DNA of 64,000 bases, taken from contig NC_018645.1 of assembly GCF_000307105.1 (NCBI RefSeq), positions 3,792,001 to 3,856,000 on the forward strand, given 5' to 3'. This DNA comes from Desulfobacula toluolica Tol2. Lineage in GTDB: Bacteria > Desulfobacterota > Desulfobacteria > Desulfobacterales > Desulfobacteraceae. Shown one piece after another: positions 36,249-44,969 of this stretch. The translations under genes and the position numbers were made by a program. Numbering within the stretch: the stretch's first letter is position 1; every line of letters starts with the position of its first letter. The notes beneath the pieces are model-generated. The model made no database searches, was not told the DNA's origin, and was given only the letters and a program-made list of their open reading frames with translations.

Positions 36249-38063
36249 TCAGAATTTCACAATGCCGTACTTTTTAATTTTTGTGTAAAGTGTTTTTCTG
36301 TTTACCCCTAAAATCAAAGCAACCCTGCTTTGTTTCCATTGGTTTTTTTTCAAACAATGGGTAATTATTTTTTTCTCATATTTCTGAATTGCATCGTTTA
36401 AATTAAGAATCTGGCGATTCAGACTTAATTCAACTTCCTGAACAGATTCGCTCTCTCCTCTTTTTGAAAAAAAAGAATCAAACACATCAAGCTTATTTAA
36501 AACAACATATCTGTGAATAATATTCTGCAGCTCCCGGACATTACCCGGCCAATCATAATTTTCCAGTTCCGTCATTATTTGGGGAGGAATATGGGGAATG
36601 GGGTTGTTTCCACTGAATCTTCGTAAAAAATGATAAATTAAAAGCATAATATCTTCTTTTCTTTTTCGAAGAGGAGGAATATGTATTGGAACAACATTTA
36701 TTCTGTAAAAAAAATCAGCACGCATGATTTTTTTTGTTACAAGATTGTTCAAATCTTTGTTTGTAGCGGCAATAACGCGTATATTCGGCTTGATAGGCAT
36801 ATTGCCGCCAAGTGGTGTATAACCTTCTCCGTCGAGAACCCGAAGCATTTTTACCTGCATATTCAAATTAATATCCCCGATTTCATCCAGAAACAAGGTG
36901 CCTTCATCTGCTATAGCCAGAAAACCGGACTTATCAATATTTGCACCGGTAAAGGCCCCTTTTTGATATCCGAAAAATTCACTTTCAATCAGATTTTCAG
37001 GGATTCCTCCACAATTTACAGGCAAAAAAACCTGATCCTTTCGAGACCCTAAATTATGAATTGCATTGGCTACAAGTTCCTTACCCGTACCAGACTCACC
37101 GGATATAAGAACTCCTGCATCAGAAGAAGCAACATCCAAAATAAGGTTATAAATTCTCTGCATTTGAAGACTGTGTCCGACTATATTATCAAGGCCGTAA
37201 CGATTAATGTTTACAGATTTTAATAATATATTTTCCTGCTGCAGTTGTTTTTTGCTCTTTTCAAGCTCATTTTCCCTCATTTTCCGATCATTGATATCTA
37301 TGGCAACAATCTGCTGAGCCACAGTTTTTCCATTGGAATCCAATCGAGGTGTACTGGCATAATAATACCATTTGTTGTCTTTCGGGCTTTTCTGCTCAAA
37401 GCTTGAAACTTCTCCTGAAAATACGCTTTTGCCACGGCACCATGGACATTTTTCATCAAGCCCGTGAATGACCTTAAAACAATTTTCACCCACCGCATTA
37501 TAGCCGACATAATTGAGCAACGCGGTATTCATAAATTCAATTTGATAATTTTCCAAAACAGTATAGATAAAACCGTTAAAACTGTTGACAATCAATTTGA
37601 GAAGATTTTTGTTTTGCTTAAGTTCATCCTCTTTTTTCCGATAGGTGGTGATATCCTGAAAAATGCAATGGGTTTGCTTAAAACAACCGTATTCATCCTT
37701 TCCTACTTTACCGTTCAATGAAACAAGGATGGATGAGCCATCTTTTTTAACCATTTTCAATTCAACCCCCAAAACCTCTCCAACAGCTTTGAAACGGGGA
37801 AAATTTTCATTAAAATGATTTTTCCAGTCAGAGTGTAAAAAGTGACGAAAAGATTTTCCAATCACCTCTTCACGCAAATATCCAAGGGCCTCAAGCCAGG
37901 ATGAATTCACCTCAAGAATAAGTCCGTTTTCATCCAATGACTGGTATGCAATGGGAGAACCCTCATAAAGCTTGTGTGTCCGGGACGAAGTCTCCAGTTG
38001 CAGTGCCTGCTCTAATTGCAGAACCCTTTCTTCTAATTCTTCATAGGTAGGTTTTTCAGCCAT
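36249..38063 (-). CDS. PAS-PAS sigma-54-dependent transcriptional activator
   Basis: 604 residues. An N-terminal coiled coil (PTYEELEERVLQLEQAL), two PAS domains (about 35-150 and 155-270), then a sigma-54 AAA+ domain (about 300-530) with Walker A GESGTGKELVANAIH, the GAFTGA loop that touches sigma-54, and LFLDEIGDIN. It ends in a Fis-type helix-turn-helix (QSRVALILGVNRKTLYTKIK). The second PAS carries the cysteine motif NCFKVIHGLDEKCPWC. There is no receiver domain, so the signal is read directly by the PAS domains. Targets are unknown; I saw no convincing -24/-12 promoter in the window to assign to it. Confidence 0.92.
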   Translation of the reverse strand: MAEKPTYEELEERVLQLEQALQLETSSRTHKLYEGSPIAYQSLDENGLILEVNSSWLEALGYLREEVIGKSFRHFLHSDWKNHFNENFPRFKAVGEVLGVELKMVKKDGSSILVSLNGKVGKDEYGCFKQTHCIFQDITTYRKKEDELKQNKNLLKLIVNSFNGFIYTVLENYQIEFMNTALLNYVGYNAVGENCFKVIHGLDEKCPWCRGKSVFSGEVSSFEQKSPKDNKWYYYASTPRLDSNGKTVAQQIVAIDINDRKMRENELEKSKKQLQQENILLKSVNINRYGLDNIVGHSLQMQRIYNLILDVASSDAGVLISGESGTGKELVANAIHNLGSRKDQVFLPVNCGGIPENLIESEFFGYQKGAFTGANIDKSGFLAIADEGTLFLDEIGDINLNMQVKMLRVLDGEGYTPLGGNMPIKPNIRVIAATNKDLNNLVTKKIMRADFFYRINVVPIHIPPLRKRKEDIMLLIYHFLRRFSGNNPIPHIPPQIMTELENYDWPGNVRELQNIIHRYVVLNKLDVFDSFFSKRGESESVQEVELSLNRQILNLNDAIQKYEKKIITHCLKKNQWKQSRVALILGVNRKTLYTKIKKYGIVKF

Positions 38064-38170
38064 ATAAAATTTCTTTTTATATTAAAACAAAAGAGCTTGA
38101 TAAAAACACAAACAAAATCATTCACAACATCGGCTATTTGGGAGTGACGAAAGGCATTGCAATCAAGCCC

Positions 38171-38270
38171 AAATAAATGCCACGGGCAGACCTGGTATTT
38201 CATCCTGGTTTGCCCACAACAAAACATGAAAAGTCACTGTTTAGATTTTTGAAAACTTTCATATAAAAAA
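38171..38270 (-). repeat. Dispersed ~100-bp intergenic element, copy B
   Basis: Reverse complement of the family consensus. On the minus strand it starts TTTATATGAAAG and contains TTGTTGTGGGCAAACC and CAGGTCTGCCCGTGGC. It matches copy A along its length and copy D (60636-60730) at about four bases in five. GGGCAGACC...GGTTTGCCC forms a hairpin with one wobble pair on the plus strand. It lies between the nitroreductase stop and the activator start. Confidence 0.75.
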
Positions 38271-38285
38271 TACTTGGTGTATGTA

Positions 38286-39113
38286 TTAAATATGATAACG
38301 TATAACCGGGGCATTTCTTCTCGGTGCCCTGTGATACTTTAATTTTGGAAATCCCACCATGAGTACGCCATGACAGGTATGTTTTTCAGGCAGACTCAAC
38401 TCCTGTGCAAGCGCTGGCCACTGGCTTGCCGCATAATTGACATAACCGGCCCAGCAGCTGCCAAGGCCGAAAGAGGGCAAGGCAAGTTCCAGGTATGCCA
38501 GTGCAGTATGACAATCTGCCGCAGCATTTCCAAACACATCGGATGCATAAGCAAACACCAGCTGAGGAGCATCCCTGCATATTTTGTCTATCCCTTTATC
38601 CCATTCGGAAATCAAAACTTCCATATTCAGTATCCGGGCAAACTTTGGACGGGTTTTGACTACATCCCGCATCCAATCGGCTACATGAGAACCTATTTTC
38701 ACTACATCCGCCTTTTTATCGACTACAAGCCATTTAACGGTTTGCCGATTTGCGGCAGTCGGCGCACAGCAGGCTATGGTCAGGATTTGTTCAAAAACAT
38801 CCTTTGGAACTATCTGATCCTTGTACTGCCGAACAGACCTGCGGGATCTTAAAAAATGCTCGGCATGCACTGCCGTCAGTTCCAGTTCCTTTTCAAAAGG
38901 CATGCACTGGTCCGGCGAAAGAAACCCCAGGCTAAAAGCCCCTTTCGGACAAACCGCCACGCAATGGCCGCACTGGATACAAATTTTTTCAGCCCCCTTT
39001 ACCGGAACCGGCCCTTTCTCGCTCATTTTAATAATATGAACAGGGCATGCCATGGCACACACACCGTCTTTATCACATTTATCGCCATCTATTTTGAACA
39101 GGTTCACTTTCAC
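38286..39113 (-). CDS. Ferredoxin-nitroreductase fusion protein
   Basis: 275 residues. The N-terminal ~60 residues bind two 4Fe-4S clusters (CDKDGVCAMACP and CIQCGHCVAVCP). The rest is an FMN-dependent nitroreductase-family domain starting near RSRRSVRQYKDQ, with AANRQTVKW and the late GLGSCWAGYV segment. Such fusions are common in anaerobes and pass electrons from ferredoxin to FMN. The natural substrate is usually unknown. Its upstream region contains two relatives of the dispersed element. Monocistronic by spacing. Confidence 0.9.
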   Translation of the reverse strand: MKVNLFKIDGDKCDKDGVCAMACPVHIIKMSEKGPVPVKGAEKICIQCGHCVAVCPKGAFSLGFLSPDQCMPFEKELELTAVHAEHFLRSRRSVRQYKDQIVPKDVFEQILTIACCAPTAANRQTVKWLVVDKKADVVKIGSHVADWMRDVVKTRPKFARILNMEVLISEWDKGIDKICRDAPQLVFAYASDVFGNAAADCHTALAYLELALPSFGLGSCWAGYVNYAASQWPALAQELSLPEKHTCHGVLMVGFPKLKYHRAPRRNAPVIRYHI

Positions 39114-39130
39114 TCTCTCTTTTTTTTGTC

Positions 39131-39215
39131 TTTTTTTTATATGAAATAACTTTTAACTTGCTAAAATCAAATATCTTTCATTGTTTATTGTGGCAGAATG
39201 ATCTGCCATGGCCGT
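39131..39215 (+). repeat. Divergent intergenic element C' with a GGCAGA hairpin
   Basis: Starts TTTATATGAAATAAC and includes CTTTCATTGTTTATTGTGG, like the family start. It ends with GGCAGA-ATGA-TCTGCC (39192-39207), a perfect 6-bp stem, and GCCATGGC. Its first 55 bases also align with 22656-22712. Confidence 0.55.
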
Positions 39216-39221
39216 CATAAG

Positions 39222-39310
39222 GAAGTCTTAAAAAATTCACACAGAAACTTTCAATCTTTATTATGGGCAAACCTTGATGAAAGACCAAGCCCGCCCATGG
39301 CAATTATTTT
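39222..39310 (+). repeat. Dispersed intergenic element, copy C
   Basis: AAGTCTTAAAAAATTCACACAG... followed by ACTTTCAATCTTTATTATGGG and CAAACC. The first ~50 bases align closely with the reverse complement of copy D. The end, GCCCATGGCAATTATTT, matches the GCC-N2-TGGC ending of the others. It lacks the initial ATATGAAAG. Confidence 0.65.
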
Positions 39311-39456
39311 ACACAAAATATCATGTCCTTTTCCGAAAAGAAATATCAAAAATTTCAATCCGGTCCAACGCCAATATGCCCGGACAAGATACTTACCTCA
39401 AGAGAAATAAGGCAGACACATATATAACATCATTTCATGGCGTTATAATTCTTTAA

Positions 39457-39485
39457 TTGACTTGAACTAATTTTGATCGGATACT
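39457..39485 (+). promoter_or_regulatory. Sigma-70-type promoter of the thioesterase gene
   Basis: TTGACT, 17 bp, GATACT. The predicted start is about 43 nt before the ATG at 39535. Confidence 0.5.
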
Positions 39486-39534
39486 GTGTCTTAAAGTAAC
39501 ATCATTTTTAACACAGACGGCAAAGGCGGATTCA

Positions 39535-40038
39535 ATGAAAAAAGAAAGATACATACAGGATTCCAGCGTAATTATCTCCCGGGTCATGCTGCCCGGGGAT
39601 GCCAATCCGGCAGGTATTGTTCACGGCGGTGTCATCATGAAAGAAATCGACAATGCAGCAGGTGTTACAGCAGTAAGACATACCCGAAGAATCTGCGTCA
39701 CTGCATCCATAGATCGCCTGGATTTTCACAAGCCCGCATTTATAGGCAACCTTATAACTGTAAAAGCAGGCATCAACATGACGGGTAAAACATCCATGGA
39801 AATCGGGGCAAGGGTTGAAACCGAAGATCTGCTGACCGGGGTCAAGACCCACCTTGCATCTGCCTACCTGACCTTTGTTGCCTTAGATGAAAACAACCGG
39901 CCCGTAAAAGTACCTCCTCTGAAGCTTGTGACAAAAGAAGATGCCAGGAGAAACAGGGAAGCCCTTGCAAGAAGAACGCTGCGGCTGTCTGAAAAAAAAA
40001 AGGAATCAGAATGCCAGACAGACAACAGGCGGTGTTAA
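39535..40038 (+). CDS. Hotdog-fold acyl-CoA thioesterase
   Basis: 167 residues of the YciA/BACH-type hotdog family: MLPGDANPAGIVHGGVIMKEID contains the conserved Asn and the catalytic Asp region, followed by the strand CVTASIDRLDFHKPAF and the late YLTFVALDENNRPV typical of this subgroup. It hydrolyses acyl-CoA to free acid and CoA, and may recycle CoA for the acyl-CoA pathway implied by the dehydrogenase/ETF operon 3.5 kb away. Chain-length preference cannot be read. Monocistronic with its own promoter. Confidence 0.88.
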   Translation: MKKERYIQDSSVIISRVMLPGDANPAGIVHGGVIMKEIDNAAGVTAVRHTRRICVTASIDRLDFHKPAFIGNLITVKAGINMTGKTSMEIGARVETEDLLTGVKTHLASAYLTFVALDENNRPVKVPPLKLVTKEDARRNREALARRTLRLSEKKKESECQTDNRRC

Positions 40039-40039
40039 A

Positions 40040-40113
40040 GCGTTTAATCCGGTATCACAATGGTTTTGACACCATTTATATCTGCGCTGGCAACACTGTC
40101 ATATGTTAAACGC
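40040..40113. other. Inverted repeat between convergent thioesterase and CBS genes
   Basis: GCGTTTAA (40040-40047) and TTAAACGC (40106-40113) flank a small ATGGT-TTTGAC-ACCAT hairpin. This nested structure at two converging gene ends could serve as a bidirectional terminator, though U-tracts are absent. Confidence 0.35.
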
Positions 40114-40129
40114 ACAACTCAAAACAAAC

Positions 40130-40672
40130 TTAAATCGGACAGGCCAGCATTGCTTTTCTTACCATTTCAAACAGGTCCCCAAACCTCAGCACGCCGGTAA
40201 TTTCATCTTCTTTTTTAACAATCAGCGGCTGATGGACATCCATTACGTATTTATGAAGGGCTTGTTCAAGAGAATCTTCTTCTCTTACATACTCATGAGC
40301 TTCGGGTATATGCATAACGTCTGAAACCATTAAGCCAAAACCTCTTTGACACAAGTTATACATGGGTTCACGCCACAGGTTGAAATCTTTAACTGCTTTC
40401 ATTACATATTCTTTTGTCAGGGTACCGTCTTTATAATTTTTGATCAATTTTTTATAATTAGGCTCAAGTACTCTGAAAATATCAATCATGGTTACTTTTC
40501 CCACAAATTTGCCTTTGCCGTTCACCACAATTGCATCTCTGTGAGCATGTCTTGTGTTATCTTTTTTGTTTTCTTCAAGGATCTGAAAAACTTCATACAA
40601 TGTATTGTTTTCTTTTATTGTCACATAATTTGAGACAGGTATCATCACCTCTTTAATCAGAATATCTTTCAT
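40130..40672 (-). CDS. Two-CBS-domain protein
   Basis: 180 residues with two CBS motifs: EVMIPVSNYVTIKENNTLYEVF...DAIVVNGKGKFVGKVTMIDIFR and DVMHIPEAHEYVREEDSLEQAL...PLIVKKEDEITGVLRFGDLFEMV. A helical insert (LIKNYKDGTLTKEYVMKAV) separates the halves. Stand-alone CBS pairs bind adenosyl nucleotides and regulate partner proteins. The RBS GGAGGATCA before ATG is strong. The partner is unknown; the gene is alone on its strand. Confidence 0.85.
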   Translation of the reverse strand: MKDILIKEVMIPVSNYVTIKENNTLYEVFQILEENKKDNTRHAHRDAIVVNGKGKFVGKVTMIDIFRVLEPNYKKLIKNYKDGTLTKEYVMKAVKDFNLWREPMYNLCQRGFGLMVSDVMHIPEAHEYVREEDSLEQALHKYVMDVHQPLIVKKEDEITGVLRFGDLFEMVRKAMLACPI

Positions 40673-40786
40673 TGATCCTCCAATAAAATTAGGTTTGAAT
40701 TAATTTAGGTTTACCTTGTGATGAATCAAGAATCGTAAACACCGAGAACAGCAGAAACATCAATCACCTTTTTTTAACAGTATAAA

Positions 40787-40855
40787 ACGGTTTAAAGGAA
40801 ATTAAAAGGAGTTGCTTTTAAAAAGGGCCATTTTATAAAAAAAGCAACTAACCGT
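40787..40855 (+). other. Long stem-loop upstream of the small export protein gene
   Basis: AGTTGCTTTT (40810-40819) pairs perfectly with AAAAGCAACT (40840-40849). Directly outside, ACGGTT (40787-40792) can pair with AACCGT (40850-40855), leaving a 17-nt bulge on the left. It sits about 95 nt before the start at 40951 and could be a structured leader. Confidence 0.45.
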
Positions 40856-40950
40856 GGTGGATTTGAAGATTGTATCCTTCTTGACATTATTCCCGGCTTA
40901 CTTTATAAGTCTCTGGCTGGAATAATGACTTTAACATTGTAAAAAAAGAT

Positions 40951-41616
40951 ATGAAAAACACCCTTTTAAATACAACCGAAGGAAGACTTCTGATAGGCGG
41001 TATTGTCTTAAGTGCGCTGCTCTTGATTCTTATCGGATTCTATGGCATCACCGAACTTCACATAGCCAAAACCCTTGTTCTTGTTTTTTTTGCCCATGCT
41101 TTTGGTGGCCGGGCCGCAGGCATTGGCCTTTGTATTCTCAATGAATTTGGTGCCCTTCCAACTATTATATACAATTTTTATATTGAAGTACTCATTGTCT
41201 GCTTCACCTATGCCGCTTTTGTTTTAAGCACCACCAATTATTTAAAGGCTGAATGGCTGACAAAATTCATGGACCGGCTGTCTGCAAAAGCTCTTGAGCA
41301 GACACAAAGAGTAAAACCCCTGGGCTGGATCGGTATTTTTATCTTTGTCATGCTTCCGCTCCCGGTGACAGGACCTGTGGTGGGCTCCATTATCGGATAC
41401 ATGATCAGGTTAAACCCGTTCAGAAATTTCAGTGCCACGTTTTCAGGCACCCTGGCCGCCATCATTGTCTGGTTTTACTGCTTTGATTTTTTAGAGCAGC
41501 GCTTTCACATGATCCAGTACCTGTTTGCAGCCATTATCATTATGGTATTGATTCCCCACATAAAAAAAATAAAAAATTTTATTACCGATAAAAAAACAGA
41601 CAAAAAAGACAATTAA
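40951..41616 (+). CDS. Small multidrug export-type membrane protein (PF06695-like)
   Basis: 221 residues, about five transmembrane helices, with the family signatures FGGRAAGIGLCILNEFGALP and FVMLPLPVTGPVVGSIIGYMI. This family is annotated as putative small multidrug export protein, but transport activity is poorly documented. The C-terminus is lysine-rich (KKIKNFITDKKTDKK). RBS is weak. The next gene is convergent, only 3 nt away. Confidence 0.75.
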   Translation: MKNTLLNTTEGRLLIGGIVLSALLLILIGFYGITELHIAKTLVLVFFAHAFGGRAAGIGLCILNEFGALPTIIYNFYIEVLIVCFTYAAFVLSTTNYLKAEWLTKFMDRLSAKALEQTQRVKPLGWIGIFIFVMLPLPVTGPVVGSIIGYMIRLNPFRNFSATFSGTLAAIIVWFYCFDFLEQRFHMIQYLFAAIIIMVLIPHIKKIKNFITDKKTDKKDN

Positions 41617-41619
41617 GAC

Positions 41620-42621
41620 TCAAGTTCTGATCTTCTCTTTTATGGCCTTGATGATACCAAGGCACATCTGGTTGGCATCTGCAACAATAGCCAGATCCGC
41701 CATTTTCATCATGGTGGCATTGGGATTTTTATTGACCGCAATAATAAAATCAGCACCCATTAATGCAGACGTATGCTGAATCGCACCACTGATACCAAAT
41801 GACAATAGTATTTTCGGCTTTATATTTTTCCCGGCCTGTCCCACCAAAGAGTCATGAGATGCCCATTCAGAATAGACAACAGGTCGTGTGGCCCCAACCT
41901 CAGCATTCATGAGTTCAGCCAGCTCAAAAAGCTTTTTAAACTTCCCTTTACTTCCCATGCCCCTGCCCCCGCAAATCACAATATCTGCATCTTCAATTTT
42001 TTGTTTCTCGGAAGGCCTGCGCTCGGATGTGACCAGCCGAATGGCATCCTTTGGAAGATCTTCGGGAACCGGCAGGCAAATCACTTCGCCTTTAGCATCA
42101 TAATCATGGGGCAGCTCCTGGAAAGTTCCAGGCCGGATCGTTGCCATCTGCGGGCGCTGCACAGGAGTGATGATTTTTGCAATCAAATTGCCGCCAAAGG
42201 AAGGCGCAATCTGAACCAGACGCCCTTTTTCATCAAGTTCAAGATCAATACAATCGGCAGTTAAACCTGTTTTAAGCTTTTTTGCAACCCTTGGGGCAAT
42301 CTCCTGGCCGAATCTTGTGGCACCCACCAGCAGGGTTTCAGGCTTATACAGTTTTACCAGCCGACTCATCAACCATGAATAGGTCTCAATAGAGTAGGTA
42401 TTGAGAACAGGGTCATCCATCACAAAAACCTTTTGCGCACCATGGGCAATATATTCCGCCACATATTCATCCACATCCCTGCCAAACACAACCGCACAGA
42501 CGCTTGAGCCTGTCGTTGATGCAAGATCAGCTGCCCTTGCAAGGATCTGAAGGGTTACCCTGTTTTGAAAATAATTTCTGTAATCGCCAAAAACCCAGAT
42601 ATCTTTATTGCTGCTCATCAT
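41620..42621 (-). CDS. etfA: Electron transfer flavoprotein alpha subunit
   Basis: 333 residues. The C-terminal FAD-binding domain is clear: ICGGRGMGSKGKFKKLFELAE, GATRPVVYSEWASHDSLVGQ, then LLSFGISGAIQHTSALMGAD and AVNKNPNATMMKMADLAIV. With EtfB it accepts electrons from the acyl-CoA dehydrogenase encoded just upstream and hands them to a membrane oxidoreductase or a bifurcation partner. The ATG overlaps the etfB stop by 4 nt. Nothing in the sequence read here settles whether this is a bifurcating ETF. Confidence 0.93.
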   Translation of the reverse strand: MMSSNKDIWVFGDYRNYFQNRVTLQILARAADLASTTGSSVCAVVFGRDVDEYVAEYIAHGAQKVFVMDDPVLNTYSIETYSWLMSRLVKLYKPETLLVGATRFGQEIAPRVAKKLKTGLTADCIDLELDEKGRLVQIAPSFGGNLIAKIITPVQRPQMATIRPGTFQELPHDYDAKGEVICLPVPEDLPKDAIRLVTSERRPSEKQKIEDADIVICGGRGMGSKGKFKKLFELAELMNAEVGATRPVVYSEWASHDSLVGQAGKNIKPKILLSFGISGAIQHTSALMGADFIIAVNKNPNATMMKMADLAIVADANQMCLGIIKAIKEKIRT

Positions 42622-43451
42622 GCCTCATCATGTTCATGTGTTTTAAGATCTTTGCCCATGGCAGAGCTGATAACTTTGCCATATTCGTCAAACAGCTGAT
42701 CCACTAATTTTTTAACCGCACCTTTCATTACCCTGTTCTCTTTTTGAGCCGTGGGAGAGTAGACATCAACTATCCTTGTGGGAGAATCCTTTAACGCATT
42801 AAAGGACGCATCAAGCCCCAGTTGTTCAGCGTTAATTTGCCTGATGCAAGGTTTTTCAAAAGCTGTTTCCACCCCTTCAAGGGCAAGATACCTGGGTTTA
42901 TAGGCACCAAGATCAATGGTCACCAATCCGGGCAGATCCATATTAAAAATTTCAAAAAAATCATCCACCTGGCGCTGAACTTCAATGGTTTGATCTTTTA
43001 TCTCCACATGGTTGGCATAGGTAATGGCCGGGATATTCAACTCCTCGGCAAGCTGAGGACCGACCTGGGCAGTCTCGCTGTCACTTGTCTGTGAGCCGCA
43101 CAGCACCAGATAAAACTCCTTGCATTCCTGCCGGATAAATTTTGCCAGTATATGACTGGTCAAAAAAGTGTCTGCCCCGGCCATTCTCCTGTCCGTCAGC
43201 AAAACCCCTTCATCGGCTCCCAGAGCCTGAGCCTGATGCAGTATTTCTTCGGCCATGGCAGGTCCCATTGCAATGGCACAGATATGTGCCGGTCGGCTTT
43301 CTTTGATCTGCAATGCCGCCTCAAGGGCTCTTCGGCTTGCAGGGTCCATAATTCCTTCGGCCAGGTTCCGCTTCAAAGTTCCGGTTCTGGAATCCCAGGG
43401 CAATTCCGAAACCATGGGTACCTGTTTGATACATACAATAATCTTCAACAT
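42618..43451 (-). CDS. etfB: Electron transfer flavoprotein beta subunit
   Basis: 277 residues, starting MLKIIVCIKQVP as EtfB proteins do, with VLLTDRRMAGADTFLTSHILA, LVLCGSQTSDSETAQVGPQLAE and the AMP/FAD-contact region. It forms the heterodimer with EtfA. It follows the acyl-CoA dehydrogenase gene by 35 nt on the same strand. The order dehydrogenase-etfB-etfA is the usual beta-oxidation/butyryl-CoA arrangement of anaerobes. Confidence 0.93.
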   Translation of the reverse strand: MLKIIVCIKQVPMVSELPWDSRTGTLKRNLAEGIMDPASRRALEAALQIKESRPAHICAIAMGPAMAEEILHQAQALGADEGVLLTDRRMAGADTFLTSHILAKFIRQECKEFYLVLCGSQTSDSETAQVGPQLAEELNIPAITYANHVEIKDQTIEVQRQVDDFFEIFNMDLPGLVTIDLGAYKPRYLALEGVETAFEKPCIRQINAEQLGLDASFNALKDSPTRIVDVYSPTAQKENRVMKGAVKKLVDQLFDEYGKVISSAMGKDLKTHEHDEA

Positions 43452-43486
43452 TTGCTTTACCTTAATTCAATTGGGTTGGGACAAAT

Positions 43487-44635
43487 TCAACTGGATTGAG
43501 ACAGAATAGACCGGGCAATCACCATTTTCTGAACCTCACTGGTTCCCTCATAAATCTGTGTCACCTTGGCATCCCTGAAATATCGTTCCACGTCATACTC
43601 TTTGCTGTAACCATATCCCCCATGGATCTGGACGGCCATATCAGTCACCTCTTTTGCCGTGGCACTGCAATAAAGTTTTGCCATGGAGGCTTCTGAGGAA
43701 AAAGGTTTGTTGCCGTCCTTGCATGCAGCTGATCTGTACAGCAAAAGCCGTGATGCATCTATTTTGGTGGCCATATCAGCCAGATAATTTTGAATGGTCT
43801 GAAATTTAGACAGAGACTTGTTAAACTGCTGGCGCTCCCTGGCATAGGAGACCGAACTTTCAAAAGCTGCCTGGGCAATGCCAAGGGCTTGGGCTGCAAT
43901 CCCTATCCTGCCAGTATCAAGAGCTGTCAACCCGATATTTATTCCCTGCCCCAACTTGCCCAAAAGATTTGTTTTCGGCACTTTGCAGTCCTCAAAAAAC
44001 AGGGACGACACAGGGTTGGCACGCATTCCGCAAAGGTCTTCTATCTCACCCACACTAAATCCGGGCCGGTCTTTTTCCACGATAAAAACACTGGCCCGAT
44101 TTTTCTTATTCTCGGTTTCAGAAATGGCAAACACCAGTATTGTACCGCACACACCACCATTGGTAACAAAAATTTTAGTGCCGTTCAACACAAATGCGTC
44201 CATAGTCTCCACGGCATTGGTTTCCACCCCACCTGCGTCAGAGCCTGCATTGGCTTCGGTAATACAAAAGGCACCAATACTGTCCCCCCTGGCCATGGCA
44301 GGTACAAATTTTTCTTTTTGCTCTGTGGTCCCGAATTTAAGGATAGGAAATATTCCCACACTGTTATGGACAGTCACACAAAGGCCTAATGCAGCTGACA
44401 CCCTTGACAACTCTTCAATAGCAATGGCATAGCTGATGGTATCAAGACCTGCACCTCCATAATCTCTTGGCACCTGAAGTCCGAAAAAATTCAAGGGCTT
44501 CATTTTTTCAACAATTTCCCAGGGAAACCGTGATTCCGCATCCATAAGGGAAACATGGGGTTTGATTTCACTTTCCGCAAACTCTCTTACTGTTTTACGT
44601 ATCAACTGGTGTTTCATACAGGGATTAAAATCCAC
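43487..44635 (-). CDS. Acyl-CoA dehydrogenase
   Basis: 382 residues, FAD-dependent oxidation of acyl-CoA to enoyl-CoA. Seen: the N-terminal helical domain, FCITEANAGSDAGG, the middle beta domain, ARERQQFNKSLSKFQTIQNYLADM, and the C-terminal QIHGGYGYSKEYDVERYFRDAKVTQIYEGTSEVQK. The Glu in QIYEGTSE marks the usual catalytic position for short/medium-chain enzymes. Start: ATG at 44641 is only 1 nt from GGAG, whereas GTG at 44635 is 7 nt away, so I prefer the GTG. It is the first gene of a three-gene operon with etfB and etfA. Upstream lie an intrinsic terminator and paired palindromes. Confidence 0.93.
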   Translation of the reverse strand: MDFNPCMKHQLIRKTVREFAESEIKPHVSLMDAESRFPWEIVEKMKPLNFFGLQVPRDYGGAGLDTISYAIAIEELSRVSAALGLCVTVHNSVGIFPILKFGTTEQKEKFVPAMARGDSIGAFCITEANAGSDAGGVETNAVETMDAFVLNGTKIFVTNGGVCGTILVFAISETENKKNRASVFIVEKDRPGFSVGEIEDLCGMRANPVSSLFFEDCKVPKTNLLGKLGQGINIGLTALDTGRIGIAAQALGIAQAAFESSVSYARERQQFNKSLSKFQTIQNYLADMATKIDASRLLLYRSAACKDGNKPFSSEASMAKLYCSATAKEVTDMAVQIHGGYGYSKEYDVERYFRDAKVTQIYEGTSEVQKMVIARSILSQSS

Positions 44636-44694
44636 GGACATACTCCATTGTTTGTTTTTTATATGATAATAGCCTTAACAAGGCGCTTAAAACT

Positions 44695-44723
44695 TAAAAA
44701 GGCTGCTTCTTTTGGAAGCAGCC
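44695..44723 (-). terminator. Intrinsic terminator in the acyl-CoA dehydrogenase leader
   Basis: Minus strand GGCTGCTTC, CAAAA, GAAGCAGCC, then TTTTT: a perfect 9-bp GC-rich stem with U-tract. It lies 350 nt beyond the ahcY stop but only about 60 nt before the dehydrogenase start, so it can end either ahcY readthrough or a leader transcript. Confidence 0.8.
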
Positions 44724-44910
44724 TAATTAAGAAAAGGGAAAAAAGATGAAAAAATCAATCTTTTGTAATTTAATAAAAGCAAGGATCGTACCACACAACC
44801 TTAAAAAAACAATAAACTCAAAAACCACTTATTTTACAGTCAGTTAAAGCAATATTTTTTTTAATATGCAACTCAAGCAAAACCCTTGTTTACTTTTTCA
44901 GACATCAAAA

Positions 44911-44926
44911 GTTCAAAATTTTGAAC
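44911..44926 (-). promoter_or_regulatory. 16-bp palindromic operator, proximal
   Basis: GTTCAAAATTTTGAAC, a perfect palindrome about 40-50 bp downstream of the predicted transcription start. It shares a 14-bp core with the site at 45000. TetR- or FadR-like regulators bind such sites, but no regulator gene is adjacent. Confidence 0.6.
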
Positions 44927-44969
44927 CAAAACATATCATTATTTTTCATATCAACCATAACAAATTGAA

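Larger units (their letters stand above)
39114..39534. other. 421-bp divergent gap with two repeat elements and a promoter
   Basis: Between the minus-strand nitroreductase and the plus-strand thioesterase. Contents, in order: the divergent element C' (39131-39215), element C (39222-39310), about 140 bp with nothing recognised, then a promoter for the thioesterase at 39457-39485. Confidence 0.7.

Noticed and set aside
43790-44432. Plus-strand open frames of 184-199 codons
   Set aside because: Both lie antisense to the acyl-CoA dehydrogenase gene and have no family features.
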